Assembly (NCBI GenBank): GCA_024401475.1
Contig: JAKSKZ010000011.1
Span: 1-64,000, forward strand
Direction of reading: 5' to 3'
Origin: Paludibacteraceae bacterium
GTDB lineage: Bacteria > Bacteroidota > Bacteroidia > Bacteroidales > Paludibacteraceae
DNA: 64,000 nucleotides
Made by a program: the position numbers and the translations under genes. Positions within the stretch are counted from its first letter, which is position 1. Each line of letters opens with the position of its first letter. Below the pieces are notes generated by a model. The model searched no databases. It was not told where the DNA came from and saw nothing but the letters and a program-made list of their open reading frames with translations. Positions 1 to 7,359 of the stretch are shown piece by piece.

Positions 1-359
1 CCGTCAACTCGCTCGACCAATGGATCTATGTCCTCAGCAATTCGGAGATCCCGGATAACGCCACCGCCCCAGGCCTGAAAGAAGCCCGGGAAGTATTGGA
101 CTACGACAAACTCTCCGCCGAAGAGAAGGCCTCCTACTATCGCCACATCAAAAACAACCTTGTCAGCCGAGATAATATTGACACCGCCCACGAAGAGGGA
201 CGCGCTGAAGGACGGGCCGAGGGACGAGAAGAAGGACGAGAGGAAGGAAGAATGGAGGAAAAACTAAGGAACGCCAAAATCATGAAGGAGAAGGGTTATC
301 CCATCCACGAGATTGCTGAAATCTCCGGACTTAGCATTTCCGACATTGAAACGATTTGA
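1..359 (+). CDS. Rpn-family nuclease, copy 1 (5' end outside window)
   Basis: Only the last 118 codons are inside the window (frame begins at base 3). They match the C-terminal part of the four complete copies that follow. The segment ends with an EGR-type tetrapeptide run (5 units) and the helix-turn-helix-like tail IHEIAEISGLSISDIETI. The nuclease core is expected upstream of the window. It is the first visible member of the tandem array; more copies may lie to the left. Family: recombination-promoting nuclease/putative transposase with a PD-(D/E)XK fold (PDDEXK_2), recognised by similarity of the whole copies, not by this fragment alone. Confidence 0.85.
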   Translation, partial: VNSLDQWIYVLSNSEIPDNATAPGLKEAREVLDYDKLSAEEKASYYRHIKNNLVSRDNIDTAHEEGRAEGRAEGREEGREEGRMEEKLRNAKIMKEKGYPIHEIAEISGLSISDIETI

Positions 360-407
360 CTTGATTCAATCCTTCCATTTTTATAAATTCGCAAAAATTA
401 TATACTT

Positions 408-1313
408 ATGGCAAAAAATTATATCCGTTTTGACTGGGCCATCAAAAAACTGCTGCGCAACAAGGCCAATTTCAAGGTCTTGGAAGGCCTCATTGAAAGT
501 CTTCTCAACAAGAAGATGACCATCAAGAACATCCTCGAGAGCGAAGGTAACAAACAGGAGGAGGAGGACAAGAGCAACCGCGTTGACCTACTTTGCGAAG
601 ACGAGGCGGGCGACATCTTCCTCTTCGAAATCCAGACCGAGAGCGAAACTGCATTCCACCAAAGGATGCTCTACGGAACCTCGAAGATCATCACCGAGTA
701 CATCAGCAGCGGACAAGGCTACGACATGGTGCGCAAAGTTTATAGCATCAACATCATTTATTTCCAATTCGGAAACAGCAAAGACTACGTCTTCCACGGA
801 AAGACCGAATTCAGAGGGCTACACGACAACTCCGAGATACTTGAAGCCACACCTTTCCAAAAGAAGAAGTTCAGCATCGAGAACGTGAGCGACATCTATC
901 CCGAATACTACATCATCAAGGCCAACGACTTTGACCGATGGTCCGTCAACTCGCTCGACCAATGGATCTATGTCCTCAGCAATTCGGAGATCCCGGATAA
1001 CGCCACCGCCCCAGGCCTGAAAGAAGCCCGGGAAGTATTGGACTACGACAAACTCTCCGCCGAAGAGAAGGCCTCCTACTACCGCCACATCAAAAACAAC
1101 CTCGTCAGCCGAGACAATATTGACACCGCCCACGAAGAGGGGCGCGCTGAAGGACGGGCCGAGGGACGAGAAGAAGGGCGTGCCGAGGGTCGAGAGGAGG
1201 GAAGAATGGAGGAAAGACTAAGGAACGTCAAAATCATGAAGGAGAAGGGATACCCTATCAACGAGATTGCTGAAATCTCCGGACTTAGCATCTCCGACAT
1301 CGAGACGATTTGA
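408..1313 (+). CDS. Rpn-family PD-(D/E)XK nuclease, copy 2 (6 repeat units)
   Basis: 301 residues. The N-terminal half carries the PD-(D/E)XK-type core: D60 in RVDLL and E74-x-Q76 in FEIQTES, followed by HQRMLYGTSKIITEYI, typical of Rpn/PDDEXK_2 proteins. The C-terminal part has a linker from about residue 210, six EGR tetrapeptides and an HTH-like tail. Members of this family in enteric bacteria are toxic DNA endonucleases active against phages and are restrained by a separately translated C-terminal product; whether that holds here is inference. The start ATG lies 48 bp after the previous stop, and the same 48-bp spacer precedes every copy. No ribosome-binding site is obvious, as usual in Bacteroidota. 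Confidence 0.9.
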   Translation: MAKNYIRFDWAIKKLLRNKANFKVLEGLIESLLNKKMTIKNILESEGNKQEEEDKSNRVDLLCEDEAGDIFLFEIQTESETAFHQRMLYGTSKIITEYISSGQGYDMVRKVYSINIIYFQFGNSKDYVFHGKTEFRGLHDNSEILEATPFQKKKFSIENVSDIYPEYYIIKANDFDRWSVNSLDQWIYVLSNSEIPDNATAPGLKEAREVLDYDKLSAEEKASYYRHIKNNLVSRDNIDTAHEEGRAEGRAEGREEGRAEGREEGRMEERLRNVKIMKEKGYPINEIAEISGLSISDIETI

Positions 1314-1361
1314 CTTGACTCAATCCTTCCATTTTTATAAATTCGCAAAAATTATATACTT

Positions 1362-2291
1362 ATGGCAAAAAATTATATCCGTTTTGACTGGGCCATCAAA
1401 AAACTGCTGCGCAACAAGGCCAATTTCAAGGTCTTGGAAGGCCTCATTGAAAGTCTTCTCAACAAGAAGATGACCATCAAGAACATCCTCGAGAGCGAAG
1501 GTAACAAACAGGAGGAGGAGGACAAGAGCAACCGCGTTGACCTACTTTGCGAAGACGAGGCGGGCGACATCTTCCTCTTCGAAATCCAGACCGAGAGCGA
1601 AACTGCATTCCACCAAAGGATGCTCTACGGAACCTCGAAGATCATCACCGAGTACATCAGCAGCGGACAAGGCTACGACATGGTGCGCAAAGTTTATAGC
1701 ATCAACATCATTTATTTCCAATTCGGAAACAGCAAAGACTACGTCTTCCACGGAAAGACCGAATTCAGAGGGCTACACGACAACTCCGAGATACTTGAAG
1801 CCACACCTTTCCAAAAGAAGAAGTTCAGCATCGAGAACGTGAGCGACATCTATCCCGAATACTACATCATCAAGGCCAACGACTTTGACCGATGGTCCGT
1901 CAACTCGCTCGACCAATGGATCTATGTCCTCAGCAATTCGGAGATCCCGGACAACGCCACCGCCCCGGGACTGAAAGAAGCTCGGGAAGTATTGGACTAC
2001 GACAAACTCTCCGCAGAAGAGAAGGCTTCCTACTATCGCCACATCAAAAACAACCTTGTCAGCCGAGACAATATTGACACCGCCCACGAAGAGGGGCGCG
2101 CTGAAGGACGTGCCGAGGGACGAGAAGAGGGACGTGCCGAAGGACGTGCTGAAGGACGGGCCGAAGGACGAGAAGAGGGAAGAATGGAGGAAAGACTAAG
2201 GAACGCCAAAATCATGAAGGAGAAGGGTTATCCCATCCACGAGATTGCTGAAATCTCCGGACTTAACATCTCCGACATTGAGACGATTTGA
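1362..2291 (+). CDS. Rpn-family PD-(D/E)XK nuclease, copy 3 (8 repeat units)
   Basis: 309 residues, the longest copy, because its EGR tetrapeptide run has eight units. By reading, the DNA from the start codon through the nuclease core appears identical to copy 2 (D60, E74-x-Q76). Synonymous differences begin near 1951 (gac for gat, and changes in the following codons), and these are shared with copy 4 but not with copies 1, 2 or 5. The tail has a conservative change (GLNISDIETI). Same family and inferred role as copy 2. The 24-bp length difference from copy 2 equals exactly two repeat units, so the reading frame is kept. Confidence 0.9.
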   Translation: MAKNYIRFDWAIKKLLRNKANFKVLEGLIESLLNKKMTIKNILESEGNKQEEEDKSNRVDLLCEDEAGDIFLFEIQTESETAFHQRMLYGTSKIITEYISSGQGYDMVRKVYSINIIYFQFGNSKDYVFHGKTEFRGLHDNSEILEATPFQKKKFSIENVSDIYPEYYIIKANDFDRWSVNSLDQWIYVLSNSEIPDNATAPGLKEAREVLDYDKLSAEEKASYYRHIKNNLVSRDNIDTAHEEGRAEGRAEGREEGRAEGRAEGRAEGREEGRMEERLRNAKIMKEKGYPIHEIAEISGLNISDIETI

Positions 2292-2339
2292 CTTGACTCA
2301 ATCCATCCATTTTTATAATTTCGCAAAAATTACATACTT

Positions 2340-3221
2340 ATGGCAAAAAATTATATCCGTTTTGACTGGGCCATCAAAAAACTGCTGCGCAACAAGGCCA
2401 ATTTCAAGGTCTTGGAAGGCCTCATTGAAAGTCTTCTCAACAAGAAGATGACCATCAAGAACATCCTCGAGAGCGAAGGTAACAAACAGGAGGAGGAGGA
2501 CAAGAGCAACCGCGTTGACCTACTTTGCGAAGACGAGGCGGGCGACATCTTCCTCTTCGAAATCCAGACCGAGAGCGAAACTGCATTCCACCAAAGGATG
2601 CTCTACGGAACCTCGAAGATCATCACCGAGTACATCAGCAGCGGACAAGGCTACGACATGGTGCGCAAAGTTTATAGCATCAACATCATTTATTTCCAAT
2701 TCGGAAACAGCAAAGACTACGTCTTCCACGGAAAGACCGAATTCAGAGGGCTACACGACAACTCCGAGATACTTGAAGCCACACCTTTCCAAAAGAAGAA
2801 GTTCAGCATCGAGAACGTGAGCGACATCTATCCCGAATACTACATCATCAAGGCCAACGACTTTGACCGATGGTCCGTCAACTCGCTCGACCAATGGATC
2901 TATGTCCTCAGCAATTCGGAGATCCCGGACAACGCCACCGCCCCGGGACTGAAAGAAGCTCGGGAAGTATTGGACTACGACAAACTCTCCGCAGAAGAGA
3001 AGGCTTCCTACTATCGCCACATCAAAAACAACCTTGTCAGCCGAGATAATATTGACACCGCCCACGAAGAGGGTCGTGCTGAGGGTCGAGCCGAGGGACG
3101 AGAGGAAGGAAGAATGGAGGAAAGACTAAGGAACGTCAAAATCATGAAGGAGAAGGGCTACCCTATCCATGAGATTGCTGAAATCTCCGGGCTTAGCATC
3201 TCCGACATTGAGACGATTTGA
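2340..3221 (+). CDS. Rpn-family PD-(D/E)XK nuclease, copy 4 (4 repeat units)
   Basis: 293 residues with four EGR tetrapeptides. Core identical by reading to the other copies (D60, E74-x-Q76). In the linker it shares the copy-3 alleles (gacaacgccaccgccccggg region), yet its repeat run begins with different synonymous codons (gagggtcgtgctgagggt). The upstream 48-bp spacer has the variant form with ataatttcgc and acatactt, shared only with the spacer before copy 5. These mosaic markers suggest exchange between copies. Same nuclease family and inferred role as copy 2. Confidence 0.9.
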   Translation: MAKNYIRFDWAIKKLLRNKANFKVLEGLIESLLNKKMTIKNILESEGNKQEEEDKSNRVDLLCEDEAGDIFLFEIQTESETAFHQRMLYGTSKIITEYISSGQGYDMVRKVYSINIIYFQFGNSKDYVFHGKTEFRGLHDNSEILEATPFQKKKFSIENVSDIYPEYYIIKANDFDRWSVNSLDQWIYVLSNSEIPDNATAPGLKEAREVLDYDKLSAEEKASYYRHIKNNLVSRDNIDTAHEEGRAEGRAEGREEGRMEERLRNVKIMKEKGYPIHEIAEISGLSISDIETI

Positions 3222-3269
3222 CTTGACTCAATCCATCCATTTTTATAATTTCGCAAAAATTACATACTT

Positions 3270-4127
3270 ATGGCAAAAAATTATATCCGTTTTGACTGGG
3301 CCATCAAAAAACTGCTGCGCAACAAGGCCAATTTCAAGGTCTTGGAAGGCCTCATTGAAAGTCTTCTCAACAAGAAGATGACCATCAAGAACATCCTCGA
3401 GAGCGAAGGTAACAAACAGGAGGAGGAGGACAAGAGCAACCGCGTTGACCTACTTTGCGAAGACGAGGCGGGCGACATCTTCCTCTTCGAAATCCAGACC
3501 GAGAGCGAAACTGCATTCCACCAAAGGATGCTCTACGGAACCTCGAAGATCATCACCGAGTACATCAGCAGCGGACAAGGCTACGACATGGTGCGCAAAG
3601 TTTATAGCATCAACATCATTTATTTCCAATTCGGAAACAGCAAAGACTACGTCTTCCACGGAAAGACCGAATTCAGAGGGCTACACGACAACTCCGAGAT
3701 ACTTGAAGCCACACCTTTCCAAAAGAAGAAGTTCAGCATCGAGAACGTGAGCGACATCTATCCCGAATACTACATCATCAAGGCCAACGACTTTGACCGA
3801 TGGTCCGTCAACTCGCTCGACCAATGGATCTATGTCCTCAGCAATTCGGAGATCCCGGATAACGCCACCGCCCCAGGCCTGAAAGAAGCCCGGGAAGTAT
3901 TGGACTACGACAAACTCTCCGCCGAAGAGAAGGCCTCCTACTACCGCCACATCAAAAACAACCTCGTCAGCCGCGATAATATTGACACCGCACACGAAGA
4001 GGGTCGTGCTGAGGGAAGAATGGAGGAAAAATTAAGGAACGCCAAAATCATGAAGGAGAAGGGTTATCCCATCCACGAGATTGCTGAAATCTCCGGACTT
4101 AGCATCTCCGACATTGAGACGATTTGA
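3270..4127 (+). CDS. Rpn-family PD-(D/E)XK nuclease, copy 5 (2 repeat units)
   Basis: 285 residues, the shortest copy, with only two tetrapeptides (EEGR AEGR) between the conserved linker and MEEKLRNAKIM. The core is as in copies 2-4. The linker alleles revert to the type seen in copies 1 and 2. Array similarity ends a few bases after the stop codon, so this is the last copy. If the repeat helix controls pairing between full-length protein and C-terminal fragment, as reported for enteric Rpn proteins, this copy would have the shortest interface; that is inference. Confidence 0.9.
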   Translation: MAKNYIRFDWAIKKLLRNKANFKVLEGLIESLLNKKMTIKNILESEGNKQEEEDKSNRVDLLCEDEAGDIFLFEIQTESETAFHQRMLYGTSKIITEYISSGQGYDMVRKVYSINIIYFQFGNSKDYVFHGKTEFRGLHDNSEILEATPFQKKKFSIENVSDIYPEYYIIKANDFDRWSVNSLDQWIYVLSNSEIPDNATAPGLKEAREVLDYDKLSAEEKASYYRHIKNNLVSRDNIDTAHEEGRAEGRMEEKLRNAKIMKEKGYPIHEIAEISGLSISDIETI

Positions 4128-4206
4128 CTTGATTTCATATGTTTCTGTAAATCTTTCGATTGAAGTAATAATTAGCATTTTCGCCGTGAAAAACAAGCAA
4201 AATAGT

Positions 4207-4235
4207 TTTGCCGTTCTGTTTTTTTTGTATATTTG
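4207..4235 (+). promoter_or_regulatory. Promoter for the 4313 lipoprotein
   Basis: TATATTTG at 4228-4235 fits the Bacteroidota TAnnTTTG box, with TTTG at 4207-4210 upstream (17-bp spacing, slightly short). It leaves a leader of about 70 bases before the lipoprotein start. Confidence 0.55.
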
Positions 4236-4312
4236 CAATGTTTTCCACCAAGGAAAGCATTAACTCGAAAAAAGAAAATTATTTTTTGTTTAACTAAAAA
4301 TTTTTATTTAAA

Positions 4313-5008
4313 ATGAAGAAAGTATTTAATTTGTCAGTTATTTTGGCAGTTTTGGCAGCCGCTTTCTCTTTCACATCTTGTTCAGATGATGATGATGACG
4401 CAGCAAAGGTTGACATCAAGGTACAAACAGCAGTTGACGCTGCTGTCGTTACTATCACTAGCGAGGAAGACCTTACAGCTGTTGAGTTGTGGCAAAAGGG
4501 TTCTAAGATTAAGAACATCGACGTTAAGTCAGGAACTAACAAGGGTAAGGCTACAATTAACACTTACACTATCACTAGCTTGGACAACGGTGAGAAGTAC
4601 TCTGTAAAGGTTTCTACTGAGACTGGTGCTGCTGAGAAGGAATTCACAGTAGGTTCTAACGACACTCCACAAGGTGGTGACGATGAAGAGTTGACTCTTG
4701 ATGAGGTTTCAGTTAAGGCTGGTGACGTTATCGAATACGAGCACGGAGCTTTGATTGGCGATATCGAGGTTGTATCTGCTGACGAAGCTGCTATCGTAGT
4801 TAAGGTTAATGGTGGTAGCGAGCAAACTCTTTCTGATGCTGGTACTTCTTACTTGAGCATCATGGGTGCTGCTATCAACAAGGCTGGTGCTGATGCATCT
4901 GGCGAAATCTTGGTTGCTAAGGTTTCTGGTAAGGCTATGTTGGCAGGTGGTGCTTCTAAGGAGTTGAAGACTCAATTCCCTAAGAACGCTACTAAGCTTG
5001 GCAAATAA
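4313..5008 (+). CDS. Surface lipoprotein, unknown function, codon-optimised
   Basis: 231 residues. The signal peptide ends in a lipobox (SFTSC, Cys at about residue 23), followed by SDDDDD, an acidic stretch of the kind that sends Bacteroidota lipoproteins to the cell surface. Two small beta-rich halves follow, separated by a Gly/Asp-rich linker (SNDTPQGGDDEE); the first half resembles a fibronectin-like or Ig-like sandwich (ITSLDNGEKYSVKVSTETG), but no family is assigned. Codon choice is strongly biased (GCT, GGT, AAG, TCT), unlike its neighbours, which suggests very high expression. It has its own promoter and a strong terminator, so it is probably monocistronic. Confidence 0.85.
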   Translation: MKKVFNLSVILAVLAAAFSFTSCSDDDDDAAKVDIKVQTAVDAAVVTITSEEDLTAVELWQKGSKIKNIDVKSGTNKGKATINTYTITSLDNGEKYSVKVSTETGAAEKEFTVGSNDTPQGGDDEELTLDEVSVKAGDVIEYEHGALIGDIEVVSADEAAIVVKVNGGSEQTLSDAGTSYLSIMGAAINKAGADASGEILVAKVSGKAMLAGGASKELKTQFPKNATKLGK

Positions 5009-5031
5009 TAACTAACAAGTTATAGATTTCT

Positions 5032-5070
5032 AATCCCTCCAAGGTGACTTGGGGGGATTTTTTTGTTTTT
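5032..5070 (+). terminator. Rho-independent terminator of the lipoprotein gene
   Basis: A 12-bp stem, aatccctccaag paired with cttggggggatt (one G-T wobble), with loop gtga, is followed by a run of T. It starts 23 bases after the stop codon. Confidence 0.9.
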
Positions 5071-5074
5071 GCCC

Positions 5075-5165
5075 ATACGGACATATAATAGCCTTGCCCT
5101 TACGGACAAGGCTATTGGGTATCGGGCTTTCAGCCCTGGGGGCGGCAAATCAAAATTCATAATTA
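5075..5165. repeat. Dispersed intergenic repeat, copy A
   Basis: Contains ccttgcccttacggacaagg, then a cgggctttcagccct hairpin and a ggcggcaa...attcataatt tail. The same elements appear in reverse orientation at 7160-7280. It looks like a non-coding Bacteroidales intergenic repeat; short open frames in it are probably meaningless. Confidence 0.65.
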
Positions 5166-5252
5166 TCCATAGCCCTTGCGGACTATGCTGTAACATGTCG
5201 CCCTTTCAGTGCTGGAACGTGGTGTCGTTCGAGAAAATTCTTAACTCTTAAT

Positions 5253-5273
5253 AAAAAAAAGGCCCGAAGGCCT
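5253..5273 (-). terminator. Terminator of the small membrane protein pair
   Basis: Read on the minus strand: AGGCC-TTCG-GGCCT followed by eight T. It lies just after the 5299-5484 gene and supports that gene as a real transcription unit. Confidence 0.8.
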
Positions 5274-5298
5274 CTCTAAACATTCTAAAACTCTCAAA

Positions 5299-5484
5299 TC
5301 AAGAGAAGGGGCAATACCCTATCAACTCGCAGAAAGGCATCCAACCTTCGCTATGAGCATCAGCGATACCAAACAGATGCGAAGCTCCGTGAGCAACAAC
5401 ACAGAGAGCCAAAACACCCACAACAAGCCCAACCTTTTCCGTAGGGCTTTTCTTCTTTAACAAGAAATTCAAGATCTTTTTCAT
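5299..5484 (-). CDS. Small single-span membrane protein
   Basis: 61 residues from the ATG at 5484 (a GTG two codons earlier is possible). A basic N-terminus (KKILNFLLKKKSPTEK) precedes one hydrophobic span (VGLVVGVLALCVVAHGASHLFG) split here only for description, then an acidic/aromatic tail ending ELIGYCPFS. Function not recognised. It lies 40 bases downstream of another small membrane protein gene on the same strand and is followed by a clear terminator, so the two probably form a two-gene operon. Confidence 0.6.
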   Translation of the reverse strand: MKKILNFLLKKKSPTEKVGLVVGVLALCVVAHGASHLFGIADAHSEGWMPFCELIGYCPFS

Positions 5485-5524
5485 AAACACTTCTTTTTAA
5501 ACTTAAACATCGGTTATAAGGATT

Positions 5525-5809
5525 TCAGCGTTTTTCAGACGGAGAATTCTCTTTCCCCGCACCCGACGAACGAGTAAAAGAGAGGATCCACAATATCACT
5601 GCGGCAACACTAAAAATAGCCACTCCTATGGAATGTTCCACAATATACTGGTTGAGATCATCAAAACCCATAAAGACTCCCCTAACGACATACTCAAAAA
5701 GAAGCATTGGGAAGCATACAATCAATAAAACTGCTACTGCAATTGCTACTTTGACGGCACCAAACATTTTGACCCAAGCACTATGCAAGAAATTTTTAAC
5801 ATCTTTCAT
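5525..5809 (-). CDS. Small two-span membrane protein
   Basis: 94 residues. A short amphipathic start (MKDVKNFLHSAWVKMFG) is followed by two hydrophobic spans at about residues 17-43 and 61-78, and a polar tail (SGAGKENSPSEKR). A GGAG-like sequence precedes the ATG. No family recognised. Paired with the downstream 61-residue membrane protein. The size and topology would also fit a small holin or an accessory stress protein, but nothing in the sequence decides this. Confidence 0.6.
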   Translation of the reverse strand: MKDVKNFLHSAWVKMFGAVKVAIAVAVLLIVCFPMLLFEYVVRGVFMGFDDLNQYIVEHSIGVAIFSVAAVILWILSFTRSSGAGKENSPSEKR

Positions 5810-5929
5810 ACTCCACTAATTTAATTGTTCTACATGAATAACGATCTAATAGTTTTTCAGACGGATTTTTTCTGGACCTCCAGTCATTTAAGGCAAACTC
5901 TACAATTCACCATTTTGGCACTTTTTAGA

Positions 5930-6231
5930 GGCTCTATCCCAGTTTATGACTGATTTTTGCAACAAAATGATTGCTCATAAACAATGTAGTGACCACATTG
6001 TTCTCAGAGCAGTGGTTTGGCTGGAAGCCAATCCTATTAGTAACCCGTGGCAACGCCTCGGGTCTTGGCGGGTGTCTTCCTATTGGCTGGAAGCCAATGC
6101 TTTCCACTTGATTAGAAAGTAGTGGCTTCCAGCCACTTGCCTCCATCTGTTCTTTCACCGAGCACTCCGTACTCGGTTACTACTAAGATTGGCTTCCAGC
6201 CAGATTATCAGTCATAAAGTAGGACAGAGCC
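5930..6231. mobile_element. MITE-like element with TIRs and 8-bp target duplication
   Basis: 302 bp. The ends are imperfect inverted repeats of about 26 bp: the left begins GGCTCTATCCCAG, and the right, read in reverse, begins GGCTCTGTCCTAC; both continue TTTATGACTGAT. TTTTTAGA is present on both sides (5922-5929 and 6232-6239), as expected for a target duplication. There is no transposase. The interior has four TGGCTGGAAGCCA-type hairpins (6018-6030, 6084-6096, 6123-6135, 6190-6202) and two smaller ones. GGCTCT ends with 8-bp duplications recall ISL3-type elements; this family link is tentative. Confidence 0.75.
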
Positions 6232-6305
6232 TTTTTAGAACAAGTGACTTGCAATAAACCTTTCTAGTGATTTTTGATTTTATTGAAGTCTCTTCCAATC
6301 CGCTA

Positions 6306-6336
6306 TTGCAAACGAACGAAAAATAGGCTATTTTTG
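6306..6336 (+). promoter_or_regulatory. Promoter of the NlpC/P60-like lipoprotein
   Basis: TTG at 6306-6308, 20 bp, then TATTTTTG at 6329-6336; a near-ideal Bacteroidota promoter 31 bp before the start codon. Confidence 0.7.
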
Positions 6337-6367
6337 AAAGAATTTAAATTAAAAAAATATTTAAACT

Positions 6368-7021
6368 ATGTTTACAAAGAACCATGTTTTTATGCTTTTA
6401 GGAGCATGTATCTCCTTGGCATCCTGTTCCTCTAAAGGCGAGCAAACGCCTGTCGCTATCGAAACCAACATCGACCAATACGACGAACCTGTAGCTGCAA
6501 AACAACCAACGAAACAAGAACCCACAAAAGAGGTCAAACAAGAGGTCAAAGAGGCACCCAAACAAGAAGCCAGCACCTCCTACTCTTCTGACGAGTTCGC
6601 AGAGCTATCTCAGAAACTCAAAATCGACGTCAACGGAAGCGACGACATACAACTATTCAAAGAGGCATCTTCATGGTTAGGAACGCCTTATTTGTACGCA
6701 GGAAAGGACAAGAATGGCGTGGACTGCTCGGCCTTCATCGACGCTATCTATATGGATGTTTATGGAATAAAGTTGAACAGACGTGCAAACGAAATCTACG
6801 CTCAATGCGAACGCATCGGTGCAGACGAAGCTAAAGCCGGCGACATCATATTCTTCCACTCAGATGGCAAGGTGAACGAAACGCCTAATTATGCGGGCAT
6901 TTACCTCAAAGACAACACCTTCATCATCACAACGACCAAGAAAGGCGTGATGATCGAAACTCTTGCCAACAGATACTACAAAAACAACTTCGTCTGCTTC
7001 GGAAGAGCGAAGAACAATTAA
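6368..7021 (+). CDS. NlpC/P60-like lipoprotein, catalytic histidines missing
   Basis: 217 residues. Lipobox SLASC (Cys20), then a Lys/Glu/Pro-rich linker (residues about 40-75), then an NlpC/P60-type fold: WLGTPYLYAGKDKNGVDCSAF with the nucleophile C120, and GDIIFF...YAGIYL. Active members have His at the start of the HVGIYL strand and usually another His in the next one; here the positions read NYAGIYL and FIITTT. The enzyme is therefore either inactive and used for binding, or uses an altered triad. Predicted envelope location; normal substrates are peptidoglycan peptides. The transcript is monocistronic, with its own promoter. Confidence 0.8.
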   Translation: MFTKNHVFMLLGACISLASCSSKGEQTPVAIETNIDQYDEPVAAKQPTKQEPTKEVKQEVKEAPKQEASTSYSSDEFAELSQKLKIDVNGSDDIQLFKEASSWLGTPYLYAGKDKNGVDCSAFIDAIYMDVYGIKLNRRANEIYAQCERIGADEAKAGDIIFFHSDGKVNETPNYAGIYLKDNTFIITTTKKGVMIETLANRYYKNNFVCFGRAKNN

Positions 7022-7071
7022 GAATTAAGAGTTAAGAAATTCAACGTCATCAAATGAGAGGCAGCTCGCGC

Positions 7072-7096
7072 AGGGGCGATTCCTTGTGGTCGCCCA
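7072..7096 (-). repeat. GGGCGACC hairpin repeat, copy 1
   Basis: Read on the minus strand: GGGCGACC-ACAAGG-AATCGCCC. Related sequences occur at 11250-11275 and 15351-15379. Non-coding. Confidence 0.6.
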
Positions 7097-7198
7097 TAGG
7101 TGAATTATGAATTCTCAACGTCCCCTCCGTTCCCCAGCGCCGAAGGTGCGATACGTAATAGCATAATTATGAATTTTGAATTATGAATTATGAATTGC

Positions 7199-7280
7199 CG
7201 TCCCCAAAGGGCTGAAAGCCCGACACTCAGTAGCCTTGTCCGTCAGGGCAAGGCGTAATATTTGTCCGTCAGGGCAAGGA
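7199..7280. repeat. Dispersed intergenic repeat, copy B (inverted)
   Basis: Reverse-complement relation to copy A at 5075-5165: agggctgaaagcccg hairpin followed by two ttgtccgtcagggcaagg units. Copy B has the second unit complete, copy A has it decayed. Confidence 0.65.
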
Positions 7281-7293
7281 ATTGAATCAACAT

Positions 7294-7331
7294 CAAAAAA
7301 AACGCCCGCAAACACAATGTCTGCGGGCGTT
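7294..7331 (-). terminator. Terminator of the OmpP1/FadL-like gene
   Basis: A 10-bp stem, aacgcccgca/tgcgggcgtt (7301-7310 and 7322-7331), is followed on the minus strand by a T run. Confidence 0.9.
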
Positions 7332-7359
7332 TCTATATTCCCTCGTGTTGGAATTACAA

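Larger units (their letters stand above)
1..4127 (+). repeat. Tandem gene array, about 0.93-0.98 kb units
   Basis: Start-to-start distances of the complete copies are 954, 978 and 930 bp; they differ only by multiples of the 12-bp unit encoding one tetrapeptide. Each unit is one gene plus a 48-bp spacer. The first about 540 bases of each gene look identical, while the last third differs at scattered synonymous sites. This points to recent duplication or continuing homogenisation of the 5' part. The left edge is outside the window. Confidence 0.95.
5810..6367. other. Gene-poor stretch holding a MITE-like element and a promoter
   Basis: No convincing gene. It holds the inverted-repeat element at 5930-6231 with its target duplication and the promoter of the 6368 gene. 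A 74-codon open frame on the minus strand lies wholly inside the element and is not called. Confidence 0.7.
7022..7359. other. Intergenic stretch of repeats
   Basis: No gene seen. It contains the GGGCGACC hairpin repeat (7072-7096), a run of aattatgaatt units (7161-7197), copy B of the dispersed repeat (7199-7280) and the minus-strand terminator of the 7360 gene. Confidence 0.7.

Noticed and set aside
583..888. A 101-codon frame repeated in every copy of the array
   Set aside because: It is a shadow in another frame of the nuclease gene; its repetition only reflects duplication of the gene.
1..4127. CRISPR array or assembly duplication as the cause of the repeats
   Set aside because: Units are near 950 bp and coding. 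Length differences are multiples of 12 bp and alleles are mosaic, so a simple assembly error is unlikely, though not excluded.
5934..6158. A 74-codon frame inside the MITE
   Set aside because: Its sequence is made by the hairpin repeats and lies within the inverted-repeat element; no gene features.
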